The translations under genes and the position numbers were made by a program. Below, piece by piece: positions 35,683 through 44,523 of a stretch of 64,000 nt of DNA (within the stretch, counting starts at the first letter, position 1; each line of letters begins with the position of its first letter). The notes beneath the pieces are model-generated. The model was not told the DNA's origin. It saw only the letters and a list, made by a program, of their open reading frames with translations, and did not search any database. The stretch comes from Alphaproteobacteria bacterium (GTDB lineage: Bacteria > Pseudomonadota > Alphaproteobacteria > UBA8366 > GCA-2717185): positions 1-64,000 of the forward strand of contig WLWY01000003.1 of NCBI GenBank assembly GCA_012103325.1, given 5' to 3'.

Positions 35683-37032
35683 TTAGCGGATAATACGGGT
35701 CAACTCCTCGAGCATTTCATCCGCTGTGGTTATGATTTTTGTATTCGCGGAAAACGCGCGTTGCGTCACGATCATTCGCGTGAATTCGTCGGCCAGATCG
35801 ACCGTCGATGCCTCTAGTGCGTTGGAGGCGATGATGCCCGCGCCGCCGGTATTCGGCTCCAGCGCGATTGGGTTGCCCGCGTCGGTTCCGCCGGCGAATA
35901 TATTGCCGGTTTCCGCCTTCAAGCCATTCGGATTGGGGAAGACGGCGAGCGGCACCTGGAAGATATCCCGCGTATCACCATTGTCGAACAGTGCCGTAAC
36001 GGTGCCGTCTTCGCCGACACTCACTCCGGTTACCGAGCCAAACTGGCGGCCATTCTGATTGATGAAGTTGGGAACAAACGAACTCGAGAACTGAGTCAGC
36101 CCGTCCGTTAGACCGATAGTGCCAAGATCCAGGGTTACGGCCACGCGGTCATCGGCGGTTCCGGTAGCCAACGTATTGTCGTAGTCGATATCGAAAACGA
36201 AGTTGTTGGCGGTGACCGTCGAAATATCGCCCGCGGCGGTCGATGCCGCCACCGTAGCCAATGTTCCGTCGGCGCCGAAGGTAACTGTGCCAATTTGCGT
36301 ACTCGTTGCGCCAGCAATTAGGGCGTCATCGCCCGTGGTACCGTCATCGTTACCGTCAATATCGAGGAACGAGGCGTTCGAGACAGTAGACGTCACGTCC
36401 CATTCGTTCGCCGTTGCGGTCTTCGTAAAGGTCAGTACCAACGTATGAACGCCGCCCTGCTTATCGAGCGATTCGACCGATAGGTTGAAGGCGTCGTTCG
36501 TGGCGGCCGATGAGGGCAAGTTCGCGCCGATATCGATTGTCGATGTCGGGATTGGCGCGGAGGTAAGGCTCGATATGTTGACCGTCGTGAAGGCGTTCAG
36601 AATGCTGGTTTGCTGCACGACGCCGCTGACGATCGGCCAGCCTGTAAGAAACTGCCCAGCAGCGTTGGTCAAATTGCCGTCGGCGTCCGGCCGGAACGAG
36701 CCTGCTCGGGTGAACGAAGTCTGCCCGGTACCCGTCGTCGCGTTGTCGGATACTACGAAGAAGCCGGCGCCGGATACCGCCAAATCGGTTTCGGACGAGG
36801 ACGACTCGAGCAATCCCTGCTGATCGATCGCGTTCAGCGTGTTCAATCGAACACCACCCGGGGCGAAGCTGGACGCGGACGCCTGCGCCGTTACGAGCGT
36901 CGAGAACCGGGGCGAAACGCCCTTATAGCCGGTCGTGTTTACGTTTGCGATATTGTCCGCGACCATGCCCATCGCCTGACTTTGCGTGAACAGGCCGCTG
37001 ACACCGGCTCGCATTGCACCAAAAAGACTCAT
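35683..37032 (-). CDS. flgE: Flagellar hook protein FlgE
   Basis: A 449-aa exported axial protein that forms the hook. The N terminus MSLFGAMRAGVSGLFTQSQA with DNIANVNTTGYKG is the flagellar rod/hook signature, and the C terminus has the helical EFTRMIVTQRAFSANTKII motif of hook-basal-body proteins. The start at 37032 has GGAGG seven bases upstream; an open frame runs further to 37185 but does not give the family N terminus. FlgE is Cys-free, as usual for axial proteins. It lies 49 bp after flgD. Confidence 0.95.
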   Translation of the reverse strand: MSLFGAMRAGVSGLFTQSQAMGMVADNIANVNTTGYKGVSPRFSTLVTAQASASSFAPGGVRLNTLNAIDQQGLLESSSSETDLAVSGAGFFVVSDNATTGTGQTSFTRAGSFRPDADGNLTNAAGQFLTGWPIVSGVVQQTSILNAFTTVNISSLTSAPIPTSTIDIGANLPSSAATNDAFNLSVESLDKQGGVHTLVLTFTKTATANEWDVTSTVSNASFLDIDGNDDGTTGDDALIAGATSTQIGTVTFGADGTLATVAASTAAGDISTVTANNFVFDIDYDNTLATGTADDRVAVTLDLGTIGLTDGLTQFSSSFVPNFINQNGRQFGSVTGVSVGEDGTVTALFDNGDTRDIFQVPLAVFPNPNGLKAETGNIFAGGTDAGNPIALEPNTGGAGIIASNALEASTVDLADEFTRMIVTQRAFSANTKIITTADEMLEELTRIIR

Positions 37033-37039
37033 TGTTTTG

Positions 37040-37044
37040 CCTCC
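37040..37044 (-). promoter_or_regulatory. Ribosome binding site that sets the flgE start
   Basis: GGAGG on the minus strand with a 7-nt spacer to the ATG at 37032. It supports high expression of the hook protein and decides against the longer frame. Confidence 0.8.
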
Positions 37045-37081
37045 ATTGCGGACGGCGCTGCTCGCGCCATCCCGTTGGGCC

Positions 37082-37774
37082 TTAGCCCTGTTCGGATTGT
37101 TCCGCGTCTTCTGGCGCGTCCTGAACTCCGGTGATGACGTCGAGGGGAACACCGATTTCGCCGATGCCCAGGATTGTCTTGTCATTGTCGAATGAAACGC
37201 CCGTTACGCGACCAATGATCCGGTGTTGGACTTCGATCGGCTCATCGTTCTCGTTGGCGGCGGTCACTCGGAAGGAATAGGCCCCATCCGCTGCGATGCC
37301 ACCTTGTGTGGTCGTACCGTCCCAAACGATGTCATGAATGCCCGCTTCGGCGTCGACTGGTTGTTGGAAGACCAAGTCGCCGGAACTGTCGAAGACCTGC
37401 ATTACGGCGGCCGCGCCTGTTTCAGGCAGAATGTAGGAGAAGATTGCCTCGCCGTTTGCGAGCATGTTCGTGTTGCCCGACGCCTCAACGACCTTGCCAA
37501 TATAGGCGACCGCGCTGGTCGACTGGTTCTGCTCCTGCAGAGCAATCAGCGATTCCAGATTCTTGTTCTGCAGAACCTGCTGTTCGACGCCGGTAAATTC
37601 GACCAGCTGGCTGGTGAATTCGTTGGAATCCAGCGGATCCAGTGGATCTTGATGCTGCAGCTGTGTCGTCAGAATATTCAGGAATGTATCGAAATTCGCT
37701 GCCAGACTGGACAGCGAACCTGCTGCGCCCGTGGTTGGCGTGGTGACGGCTGGCGAGTTTTGTTCTATTTCCAT
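37082..37774 (-). CDS. flgD: Flagellar hook-capping protein FlgD
   Basis: A 230-aa hook scaffold that caps the growing hook and is later lost. The conserved N-terminal region FLNILTTQLQHQDPLDPLDSNEF is complete (FlgD signature, ending in SQLVEFTGVEQ), and the C-terminal part holds the FlgD Ig-like fold (AYSFRVTAANENDEPIEV). It lies between fliK and flgE in the usual order for hook genes. Confidence 0.94.
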   Translation of the reverse strand: MEIEQNSPAVTTPTTGAAGSLSSLAANFDTFLNILTTQLQHQDPLDPLDSNEFTSQLVEFTGVEQQVLQNKNLESLIALQEQNQSTSAVAYIGKVVEASGNTNMLANGEAIFSYILPETGAAAVMQVFDSSGDLVFQQPVDAEAGIHDIVWDGTTTQGGIAADGAYSFRVTAANENDEPIEVQHRIIGRVTGVSFDNDKTILGIGEIGVPLDVITGVQDAPEDAEQSEQG

Positions 37775-37784
37775 CGATCGCTCC

Positions 37785-38648
37785 TCAGACCTCTACGTCG
37801 ATCAGGCTATCACTGGCTCGTCTTTGCCCGGGTGCATCGTCGTTTTCAGCCAGCGTTTCGGCGTCCTCGCCGGATTGAATGCCGTCACCACCGTCGCCGG
37901 CGGACTGTTGTCCGTCAGATGCGTTTCCACCGCCGAGATTGAAGCTCAGGCTAGCGTTATCCGATTTGAGCCCGGCATCCTGCAGCGCCTGCTGCAGACC
38001 GCGTGAGTCGCGCTGCAGGAGTTCGAGCGTTTCAGGGCGCTCGGCGATGACTGTTGCCGCGACCCGACCGTCCTGCATGACGTCGAGTTTGATCTCGACA
38101 CGGCCGAGTTCCGCCGGCTTGAGCTGGATCTTGATGCGGTCGAGGCCCTGGCCGACTGATTTCTGCACCTGTACGGCAATCTGCTCGGTGAGCACTCGAG
38201 GCGGAATTGTAGGCCGTGTCGTCGGGGCGACGACGCGCGCGGCGGCCGTGCTTGCCGTCGATCCTGTCGTGGTAGTGCCGTTCACCGTATCAAGTGCCAC
38301 GGGCTCGCCGCCGCGCAATAGGGGCATTGCCGGCCGATTGGCGGCGTTGGGAACCTGCTGGGCTGGGGGGAGGGGCGCGACCGGCACCGGTGGTTGAGCA
38401 TCCGTGCTCGGGGTCGTGCTGGCCGCGCCCGCGGGTGGTGCATTCGCCGCAGTCTGCGGCGTGTTCGCTTTCGCTGAACTGTTCACGTTCGCGGTCCTGG
38501 TCGGTGCGCCGTTCAACAGGAGGTTGCCGCTACCTTCCGCCCGGGGCTCGCCGGTGGTGGTGGATGCCGTACCTGTGTTCGTCTGCTGCCGGCTGGCCTG
38601 TGCGGTTACGGTTGCGACGGCGGCCAGGGTGTTGGCAGGACGCGACAC
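37785..38648 (-). CDS. fliK: Flagellar hook-length control protein FliK, probably 5'-truncated
   Basis: FliK measures the hook and switches export specificity. The 287-aa reading has a Thr/Ala/Pro-rich first half and a conserved C-terminal hook-length domain (GLDRIKIQLKPAELGRVEIK ... RVAATVIAERPETLELLQ). Alphaproteobacterial FliK is usually longer. Here the frame stays open upstream of the GTG at 38648 to the IS66 end at 38685, with no stop, so the 5' part and the promoter seem to have been lost when the IS arrived. Whether an internal start or readthrough from the IS gives a product is unknown. The next genes are flgD and flgE. Confidence 0.8.
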   Translation of the reverse strand: MSRPANTLAAVATVTAQASRQQTNTGTASTTTGEPRAEGSGNLLLNGAPTRTANVNSSAKANTPQTAANAPPAGAASTTPSTDAQPPVPVAPLPPAQQVPNAANRPAMPLLRGGEPVALDTVNGTTTTGSTASTAAARVVAPTTRPTIPPRVLTEQIAVQVQKSVGQGLDRIKIQLKPAELGRVEIKLDVMQDGRVAATVIAERPETLELLQRDSRGLQQALQDAGLKSDNASLSFNLGGGNASDGQQSAGDGGDGIQSGEDAETLAENDDAPGQRRASDSLIDVEV

Positions 38649-38730
38649 GAGCTGTTGAGGTGAGTCGGTAACGTTCGCCGTTAGGTAAGCGTCCGGCCTG
38701 ACCGCTCTGCCGTGCAGAAGAAGTGAGGTT

Positions 38731-38758
38731 TAGTGTCCACTTGTTTAGGTGGACACTA
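38731..38758 (+). promoter_or_regulatory. Hairpin over the tnpA start codon
   Basis: Perfect 10-bp stem TAGTGTCCAC / GTGGACACTA with an 8-nt loop. The second arm begins with the GTG start codon of tnpA, so in mRNA the hairpin would hide the start. This may limit transposase when transcription enters from outside. Confidence 0.5.
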
Positions 38759-39126
38759 ACGGGGATCAGGATGTGGCGAAGCGGGGCAAGCGTCGGCGCT
38801 GGAGTGCAGACGAGAAGCGGATGATTTGCGCACAGACGCGGTTTGCGGGCGTTTCGGTTTCACAGGTTGCACGGCGCTACAATGTGAACGCCAATCAGGT
38901 TTTCAACTGGCTGAAAGATCCCCGGTTTGCGGGAAGTGACACGGTCGATGACGCCGCCTGTTTCCTGCCGGTTGAGATTGCGCGTCACGTCGAGCACGAA
39001 GCCGAGCGCCCTGTTGGTGACGAAGGCAAGATCGAGGTCACGCTTGCCGGAGGTCATCGCTTGAGCATTAGCGGCCCTTACGATCCCGAAGCGCTCGTAC
39101 GTCTGCTCCGGTGCTTGTCGGGATGA
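38749..39126 (+). CDS. tnpA: IS66 TnpA (Orf1), transposase accessory protein
   Basis: A 125-aa helix-turn-helix protein. The N-terminal part ([37 protein letters not shown]) is the IS66 Orf1/IS3-type HTH, and the C-terminal part ([20 protein letters not shown]) is typical of the family. Its TGA overlaps the tnpB start. The GTG start lies in a hairpin. Confidence 0.9.
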   Translation: MDTNGDQDVAKRGKRRRWSADEKRMICAQTRFAGVSVSQVARRYNVNANQVFNWLKDPRFAGSDTVDDAACFLPVEIARHVEHEAERPVGDEGKIEVTLAGGHRLSISGPYDPEALVRLLRCLSG

Positions 39127-39470
39127 TCCCGGTTCCCACGAACACGAAGGTTTGGCTTGCGGCCGGCGTGACGGACATGCGTAAGGGGTTCAATGGGCTG
39201 TCAGCGCAAACAGAGAAGGTTCTAAAGGCGGCGCCGTATTGCGGTCATCTGTTCGTCTTCCGGGGTCGCCGTGGCGATCTGATCAAGGTGATCTGGTGGG
39301 ACGGGCAAGGGGCATGTCTGTTCTCGAAGCGTCTGGAGAAGGGACGGTTTGTCTGGCCGTCTGCGAAAGCGGGCAAGGTTGCGCTGACCCCGGCTCAATT
39401 GGCGATGCTGCTGGAAGGGATTGATTGGCGCATACCACAACGAACGTGGCGTCCCCTGACGGCTGGGTAA
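39123..39470 (+). CDS. tnpB: IS66 TnpB (Orf2) accessory protein
   Basis: A 115-aa protein of the IS66 Orf2 family: [38 protein letters not shown] and KGRFVWP are family hallmarks. It is required with TnpA for full transposition. Start ATG 39123 overlaps the tnpA stop by 4 bp. A longer in-frame reading begins at 39111 but adds no family residues. Confidence 0.92.
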   Translation: MIPVPTNTKVWLAAGVTDMRKGFNGLSAQTEKVLKAAPYCGHLFVFRGRRGDLIKVIWWDGQGACLFSKRLEKGRFVWPSAKAGKVALTPAQLAMLLEGIDWRIPQRTWRPLTAG

Positions 39471-39542
39471 AGTCGTTTCACAGCAAAGGGTTGTCAATTT
39501 CCGGGGATTCCCATGCGGGGTGGCGGCTGATAGATTGCCGGC

Positions 39543-41054
39543 ATGCTCGACGACGCTGAGAACCTCCCGAATGAACCTGCCGCATTAAAAGGTCTGGTGG
39601 CATCGCTGGCGTCGGAAGTGAAGTCACAGGCGGTGTTGATCGAGAAGCTCCAACACCAATTGGCCGGGATGCGCCAGCATCGCTTCGGGTCGCGCTCGGA
39701 GGCTCTGGATCAACTGGCGTTGACGCTGGAAGACGAAGAGATTGCGGCGTCCGCGCAGGAGCCCGCGTCAGACGATGCAAATGCAGATCAATCTGCAGCG
39801 CCAAAAGACAAGCCCAAACGTAAACCGCTGCCCGGTCATCTCCCACGCAACGAGACAACACTGTCGCCGGGCGATGCCTGTGGGGAATGCGGCGGTGCGC
39901 TCAAAACGCTTGGCGACGATGTCACCGAGGAACTGGAATATGTCCCCGGACGTTTTGTCGTGAACCGGATTGTTCGCCCGCGCATGGCCTGCACCTGCTG
40001 TGAGACGTTCCATCAGGCAGCCCTGCCGTCGCGGCCGATTGAGCACGGGCGGCCCGGTCCTGGCCTACTGGCCCATGTGCTGGTCAACAAGTACGCCGAT
40101 CATTCGCCTTTGTACCGGCAAAGTCAGATATTCCAGCGCGAGGGGATCGATCTGGACCGCTCCACCCTGGCCGATTGGGTTGGCAAATCCACGGCTCTGT
40201 TGGAACCTTTGGCGGACGCCGTCGCGCGCCATGTTTTAAAGGGACAGGCCCTCTTCGCCGATGATACGCCGGTAAAAATGCTGACCCCAGGCTCCGGTAA
40301 AACCAGGACCGCGCGGCTTTGGGCCTATGTCCGCGATGAACGACCCTGGGCCGGAGAGGCGCATCCTGCCGCATGGTATCAGTTCTCGTCCGACAGGAAG
40401 GGCGTTCGCCCGCGCGAACATCTAGCGGACTTCACGGGCTTCATGCATGCCGATGGCTATGCGGGGTTCAATGACCTGTACCGCACGGGCAAGGTGACGG
40501 AAGTGGCCTGCATGGCCCATATCCGACGCAAGTTCGTCGATATCCACAAAGCTCAGGGATCGGCGATTGCCGAGGAAGCCATAAAACGTATCGCCACACT
40601 CTATGGCGTCGAGAAGGAGGTTCGGGGCCAATCGCCGGATCAACGGGTGAAGATCAGGCAGCGCCAATCAAAACCAATCTTCGACGACCTGGAATCATGG
40701 CTGCATGCCCAATTGACCCGGATATCCGGCAAATCACCCTTAGCCGGTGCTATTCGCTACGCCCTGACCCGCATGAAGAAGCTGCGACCATATCTAGATC
40801 ACGGCTTTCTTGAACTCGACAACAATACCGCAGAGCGATCCATGCGGCCCATCGCCCTGGGGCGGAAGAATTATCTCTTCATGGGGTCCGAGGCCGGCGG
40901 CAAATCAGCCGCCATCGCCTATACGCTGATCGAGACAGCAAAACTCAATGGCGTCGATCCGCAGGCCTGGCTAACCGACACGCTAGCCTGTATCGCCGAC
41001 CATAAAATCAATCGGATCGACGAACTGCTCCCCTGGCGTTACGCTCAAACCTGA
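39543..41054 (+). CDS. tnpC: IS66 transposase TnpC
   Basis: A 503-aa DDE transposase. The order is an N-terminal coiled coil, a zinc-binding domain ([15 protein letters not shown] and [13 protein letters not shown]), and the catalytic core with ADDTPVKML, then [12 protein letters not shown] and the C-terminal [20 protein letters not shown] with the catalytic Glu. It looks intact. The stop TGA lies in the right arm of a perfect 10-bp hairpin (41038-41061). Confidence 0.95.
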   Translation: MLDDAENLPNEPAALKGLVASLASEVKSQAVLIEKLQHQLAGMRQHRFGSRSEALDQLALTLEDEEIAASAQEPASDDANADQSAAPKDKPKRKPLPGHLPRNETTLSPGDACGECGGALKTLGDDVTEELEYVPGRFVVNRIVRPRMACTCCETFHQAALPSRPIEHGRPGPGLLAHVLVNKYADHSPLYRQSQIFQREGIDLDRSTLADWVGKSTALLEPLADAVARHVLKGQALFADDTPVKMLTPGSGKTRTARLWAYVRDERPWAGEAHPAAWYQFSSDRKGVRPREHLADFTGFMHADGYAGFNDLYRTGKVTEVACMAHIRRKFVDIHKAQGSAIAEEAIKRIATLYGVEKEVRGQSPDQRVKIRQRQSKPIFDDLESWLHAQLTRISGKSPLAGAIRYALTRMKKLRPYLDHGFLELDNNTAERSMRPIALGRKNYLFMGSEAGGKSAAIAYTLIETAKLNGVDPQAWLTDTLACIADHKINRIDELLPWRYAQT

Positions 41055-41061
41055 GCGTAAC
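41038..41061. terminator. Hairpin at the end of tnpC
   Basis: GTTACGCTCA-AACC-TGAGCGTAAC, a perfect 10-bp stem that includes the tnpC stop codon. No T-run follows. It may protect the transcript end or stop transcription through the IS end. Confidence 0.45.
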
Positions 41062-41105
41062 AGTCCAACGTCATCATAGGCAGGGCTGCTTTACCGGACG
41101 CTCAC

Positions 41106-41175
41106 GGCGGACACAACGACCGTTACGCTGGACATCAAGCTATTGTCATCGCTTGCGGTCACGCTGTACCTTTGT
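41106..41175 (-). pseudogene. Possible adhesin remnant at the right IS66 junction
   Basis: Read leftwards toward the IS, the first 20 or so codons give YSVTASDDNSLMSSVTVVVS, which has the alternating pattern of an Ig-like or cadherin-like strand pair in large bacterial adhesins. A stop lies upstream in frame, so only a fragment is present. The sequence does not continue the fliK frame of the left flank. Low confidence, since the peptide is short. Confidence 0.25.
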
Positions 41176-41206
41176 CAAGTAAACTGAAATATTCGGATGA
41201 AGGAAA

Positions 41207-42178
41207 TTGAATACACTGAGTAATTCTACCGAAAGCATGCTGCAATTAAAGCAGAGGATAGGCATTATTACAACTGTCATTCCAACTGGCAGCAATATTG
41301 CGCTCTTGGATGAACCTGTCCACCGTAATATCGGTGATCATCTTATTCACTTGGGCACGGAACGTTTTTTCAGTGACCACGGAATTTCTCAAATTGCCCG
41401 GGCACATACGTATAACTACCGCCGCCGTTGGCTCCGCCAACAGATCGACGTGGATACAATCATTGTATGCAGTGGCGGCGGCCACCTAGGTGATCTGTAT
41501 CCAGCGCACCAGCGGTTGCGCGAACAGGTGGTTGTCGATTTCCCCGATCATCGTATCGTCGTTCTTCCGCAGAGTCTTTATTTTAAGGATGCCGCCCACA
41601 TGCGACGGGCCGCAGCCGTCTTCCGCGGCCACCGGGACTTTCACCTTTTCCTGCGGGATCGGGACAGTTTGCGTCAGGCTGAAACAATGAACCTGCACAG
41701 TCTCCGTCTTGCACCTGACATGGCGCATGCCCTCTATCCGATTGCGTCGCCGTCGGCATCTCTTAGGTCGTGCGGCGAAACCCTCTATCTGCTGCGGCGT
41801 GATATGGAAGGAAGCACGTCGTCGCCCACTCTGGCAGATGGCCGTGTCATCCGCGACTGGCCAGACCTGATGCGCATCACGGACACGTTCGTTCTCGCGG
41901 CGATTGCCGCGACCAGCCGACTATACCGGGCGGTTGGATCATCGGATTTCCTTGATGATGTGTTGGATCAAAGGCGCGCCGAAATGGTCAAACGAGGAAT
42001 TGGCCTGATTAATGGCTACGATCAGATTGTTAGCTCGAGACTCCATGGCGCTATTCTCGGCTTACTTCTCGGTAGGCGTGTGCGGTTGCTGGCGAGCCTG
42101 ACCGGCAAGTCGCGGGCCTACTACGATGCCTGGCTTAGCGATAACGAAGACTGCACCTATGTGTCCGAAGGATTGTGA
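41207..42178 (+). CDS. Polysaccharide pyruvyltransferase-family protein
   Basis: A 323-aa protein of the PS_pyruv_trans family (ExoV/CsaB-like), which moves a pyruvyl group from phosphoenolpyruvate onto a sugar of a surface polysaccharide. Visible features are NIGDHLIHLG, the SGGGHLGDLYPAHQRLR region, the VVLPQSLYF strand and the C-terminal SSRLHGAILGLLLGRRV motif, all typical of the family. Start is uncertain: TTG at 41207, or ATG at 41237 (MLQLKQRIGI). It is the first gene after IS66 and converges with the QueC-like gene. Confidence 0.8.
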   Translation: MNTLSNSTESMLQLKQRIGIITTVIPTGSNIALLDEPVHRNIGDHLIHLGTERFFSDHGISQIARAHTYNYRRRWLRQQIDVDTIIVCSGGGHLGDLYPAHQRLREQVVVDFPDHRIVVLPQSLYFKDAAHMRRAAAVFRGHRDFHLFLRDRDSLRQAETMNLHSLRLAPDMAHALYPIASPSASLRSCGETLYLLRRDMEGSTSSPTLADGRVIRDWPDLMRITDTFVLAAIAATSRLYRAVGSSDFLDDVLDQRRAEMVKRGIGLINGYDQIVSSRLHGAILGLLLGRRVRLLASLTGKSRAYYDAWLSDNEDCTYVSEGL

Positions 42179-42226
42179 CTTTCGGGCGCGCTCCGCAGTT
42201 CATCATAGCATACTGCTATGGTAATC

Positions 42227-43591
42227 TCAGTAGCCAAACCATCGCCGGCGTTCAATGACGTTCTTTGTGAGCTCAAAAAGGGCTGGGTAACGGCTGACCC
42301 ACTGCTTGGCGCGCAATTCCCACCGATGTTTGTATGCAAATTCGCGGGAATAGGTTTCGAAGTCCCAATCGACGAGCCAGTGCAGGAACGTTTGAGCGTC
42401 GTCATCGGTGACATGGCCATTTCTCGACAGTGCTGCCTCGGCGTTTTCGCGTATGTCCAACCACAGGTATAGCTCGCTCCTCAGCATGGTAAGCGCTTGA
42501 CTCTCGCGGGAGCCTCGCACCCGGTCCCATACGTCCCTCGTGGTGCACGAAAATCCGAATGCGCGGGGGTCGCCGCCGGCAACTACGATGCCGGTCATCG
42601 TACGCAGGCATTTTTCGCAGTGTTCGCAATTAAGTTCGCTGGCGTAGGGCCGAGCGCAGACGTTGAGTTTGGGGGGCGCCAATTTCTTGACGTCGCATAT
42701 CGCGACGATACTGTTCACCTTGTCCTGTCGCGTCAGATCGTAACCCTGGTGCGACGCGGTGATTCCAGCAGAGCGGATCCGATCGTCGATGTCCGGCAGC
42801 GACCCCCACGGATAGTCGTATCCAGACCATTGGGACGACGAGATCATGAGATTAATAGCTCCACCTCGATATAGGACGGGAATACAGAGGCCGGTCAGGC
42901 CCATGCCATGCTGAACGTAGGCCCACCAAACCGGTATGTCCGGGCGAATGCTCTTGCGCCTGATGATTTCCTTGCCGTTTGTCTTGATGAAGGTGTTGCG
43001 GTGCCCGTAGGTGGCGGCGAAGCTCTCTGCCGAACGACGCAGCGCCAGCCATTTCGGTTCGAAGTCCAGTGCGACGTCAGCTCCCCACACGGTAATTAGG
43101 TTCTGGCGGCGAGGGTAGTTCTGCAGGCTAGTAAGAACCGAGTCGACACCGCCGGTAAACAGCAGATTGGTCTCCTCGCCAAGGTCAATTGTTGTCTCCT
43201 TTGTAACATTGTCGACTAATTGCCGCGGTTGCAGACGCCCTTCCCAACCATGGCGTGGGTAAAGTGTCTTGAACACGGGTCTTATCTTTTCGAGGGATTG
43301 CGCGAGATCCTTGTCAAGCGCATCGATCTCATAATCGCGGTCGCCAATCCAGACGAGTTGCGCCACGTTTAGTATGAAAGGTGCTAGGGCAACCGTTTCG
43401 TTCATTCGGTCTAGGCCAATATCGTCCATGTACTCGACGTAGAAATCGTCCCTTAGGTGATCGCGGCTGAACGCTGCGTTTGCCTTGACCCCAACGCGAT
43501 TGCCCGCAACCGTGATATCCTCGATCAAGTTAATGAACGGTCCTCCTAAACAGTGCGGCAAACTTCCTAAGCCGCTTTTTGTCTCTTTCAA
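42227..43591 (-). CDS. QueC-like PP-loop ATPase with a zinc-type cysteine cluster
   Basis: A 454-aa protein I cannot place in a named family. Residues 143-156 (LLFTGGVDSVLTSL) form a PP-loop of the N-type ATP pyrophosphatase class, with TGGVDS in place of SGGxDS. Cys312, 322, 325 and 328 (C-x9-C-x2-C-x2-C, in NCEHCEKCLRT) match the spacing of the zinc site of QueC, the preQ0 synthase. The first 140 residues and the last 110 have no match that I know. Such proteins adenylate a carboxylate or amide. It overlaps the acetyltransferase-like gene by 4 bp, so the two form one unit. The substrate is unknown. Confidence 0.6.
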   Translation of the reverse strand: MKETKSGLGSLPHCLGGPFINLIEDITVAGNRVGVKANAAFSRDHLRDDFYVEYMDDIGLDRMNETVALAPFILNVAQLVWIGDRDYEIDALDKDLAQSLEKIRPVFKTLYPRHGWEGRLQPRQLVDNVTKETTIDLGEETNLLFTGGVDSVLTSLQNYPRRQNLITVWGADVALDFEPKWLALRRSAESFAATYGHRNTFIKTNGKEIIRRKSIRPDIPVWWAYVQHGMGLTGLCIPVLYRGGAINLMISSSQWSGYDYPWGSLPDIDDRIRSAGITASHQGYDLTRQDKVNSIVAICDVKKLAPPKLNVCARPYASELNCEHCEKCLRTMTGIVVAGGDPRAFGFSCTTRDVWDRVRGSRESQALTMLRSELYLWLDIRENAEAALSRNGHVTDDDAQTFLHWLVDWDFETYSREFAYKHRWELRAKQWVSRYPALFELTKNVIERRRWFGY

Positions 43592-44262
43592 TCAACAGCG
43601 GAATCGAACGGCAATAGCAGCCGATTAGAGGGGTTCCATCTACCGCAACGCCACGTTTTGCCGATTCTTATTATCAAGTGACCAGCAACACCTATGACGA
43701 ATATCTGTCCGACTCGATGCCCACCGATCCTTTGCCTTGCCGTCCAGCTGTTGCGATTCAATCTGTCGACAATGTTGACTGCTCGTTTGAATCCTTGACG
43801 TATCGCCCATTGATTACCGAACCCGATCATTCGGGAAAAATTCTGCTTACCTCGTTCCTCTTTGCGGATGAATGTTTGCATCGAGAAAATTGTGTCTGCG
43901 GGGATTGATAGTTTCAGCCAATGATCGTGACTTACGGCGCTAGGTTTGAACCAACTGCACCCCTTTACAATATCGTCACCCTCTATGATGACCGCCCGGG
44001 CCCCTTCACGAAAGTGTTGCCGAATGGTGGCCTCATCCCAAAGCATGTTTGCGATACGCTGCGTATCATCTTGTGTGGCCCAACGCATATGCGGATCATT
44101 TGCTTCTTTTCCATCGCACGCATAGAGATCGGTCTGCATCAAATAAAATGCTCTCAAATAGAATAACTGCGCTGGAATCAAATTATGCAGCATCAAAGAG
44201 CAGCTATACAGAACACCAAACTCTTTCAACATCCGTCGGAGATTGCGCCAGCCGGAAATCAA
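43588..44262 (-). CDS. GNAT-like acetyltransferase
   Basis: A 224-aa protein whose middle (MRWATQDDTQRIANMLW ... GDDIVKGCSWFKP) and later part (TFIRKEERGKQNFSRMI) resemble a GNAT N-acetyltransferase, with the R-x-G-like acetyl-CoA loop at RKEERGKQ. The first 45 residues include a hydrophobic stretch (VLYSCSLMLHNLIPAQLFYL). The start may be TTG 44262 or ATG 44232 (MLKEFG). It is coupled to the QueC-like gene by a 4-bp overlap. The GNAT call is moderate. Confidence 0.5.
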   Translation of the reverse strand: MISGWRNLRRMLKEFGVLYSCSLMLHNLIPAQLFYLRAFYLMQTDLYACDGKEANDPHMRWATQDDTQRIANMLWDEATIRQHFREGARAVIIEGDDIVKGCSWFKPSAVSHDHWLKLSIPADTIFSMQTFIRKEERGKQNFSRMIGFGNQWAIRQGFKRAVNIVDRLNRNSWTARQRIGGHRVGQIFVIGVAGHLIIRIGKTWRCGRWNPSNRLLLPFDSAVD

Positions 44263-44363
44263 AATTTCACCAACGATTCCAAATCGTATGACATGTCATT
44301 TGTCCGATGAAGACCATTGATTAAGTGCCTAAGCAGGTATGAGACAGGCGCAGGTAACGTAAC

Positions 44364-44383
44364 GCAAATATTCTGATATTTGC
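44364..44383. terminator. Hairpin in the gap after the low-GC cassette
   Basis: Perfect 8-bp stem GCAAATAT / ATATTTGC with a TCTG loop, between the acetyltransferase-like gene start and the EthD gene end. No T-run follows on either strand; the function is unclear and it may be a promoter palindrome. Confidence 0.3.
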
Positions 44384-44523
44384 CACAGTAAGTCTGCCTT
44401 CTGGCAATTATGCGATGATCCGCTACATCGAATTAGTCTGCATTGGCGGAGCGATTGAGAGTTTTTAGCGACTAAGGTGTGTTTTTTGACGCAGCGCTCG
44501 GCGCATGCACCTGATTCCTTGCC

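Larger units (their letters stand above)
38685..41105 (+). mobile_element. IS66-family insertion sequence
   Basis: A 2421-bp element with imperfect inverted ends. The left end starts GTAAGCGTCCGG and the right end, read on the minus strand, starts GTGAGCGTCCGG, and CTGCC recurs at the same distance in each. It carries three genes in the canonical order tnpA-tnpB-tnpC, all intact. The 8 bp on either side (GCCGTTAG and GGCGGACA) are not a duplication, so the flanks have probably been rearranged. Confidence 0.9.

Noticed and set aside
37033..37185. 5' extension of flgE by 51 codons
   Set aside because: GGAGG lies just before ATG 37032 and MSLFGAMRAG is the standard hook-protein N terminus.
42227..44262. 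A Qat or CBASS-type defence system built on the QueC-like protein
   Set aside because: None of the other parts of those systems (QatA/B/D, a CD-NTase, a nuclease effector) are next to it; only a GNAT-like and a pyruvyltransferase-like gene are.
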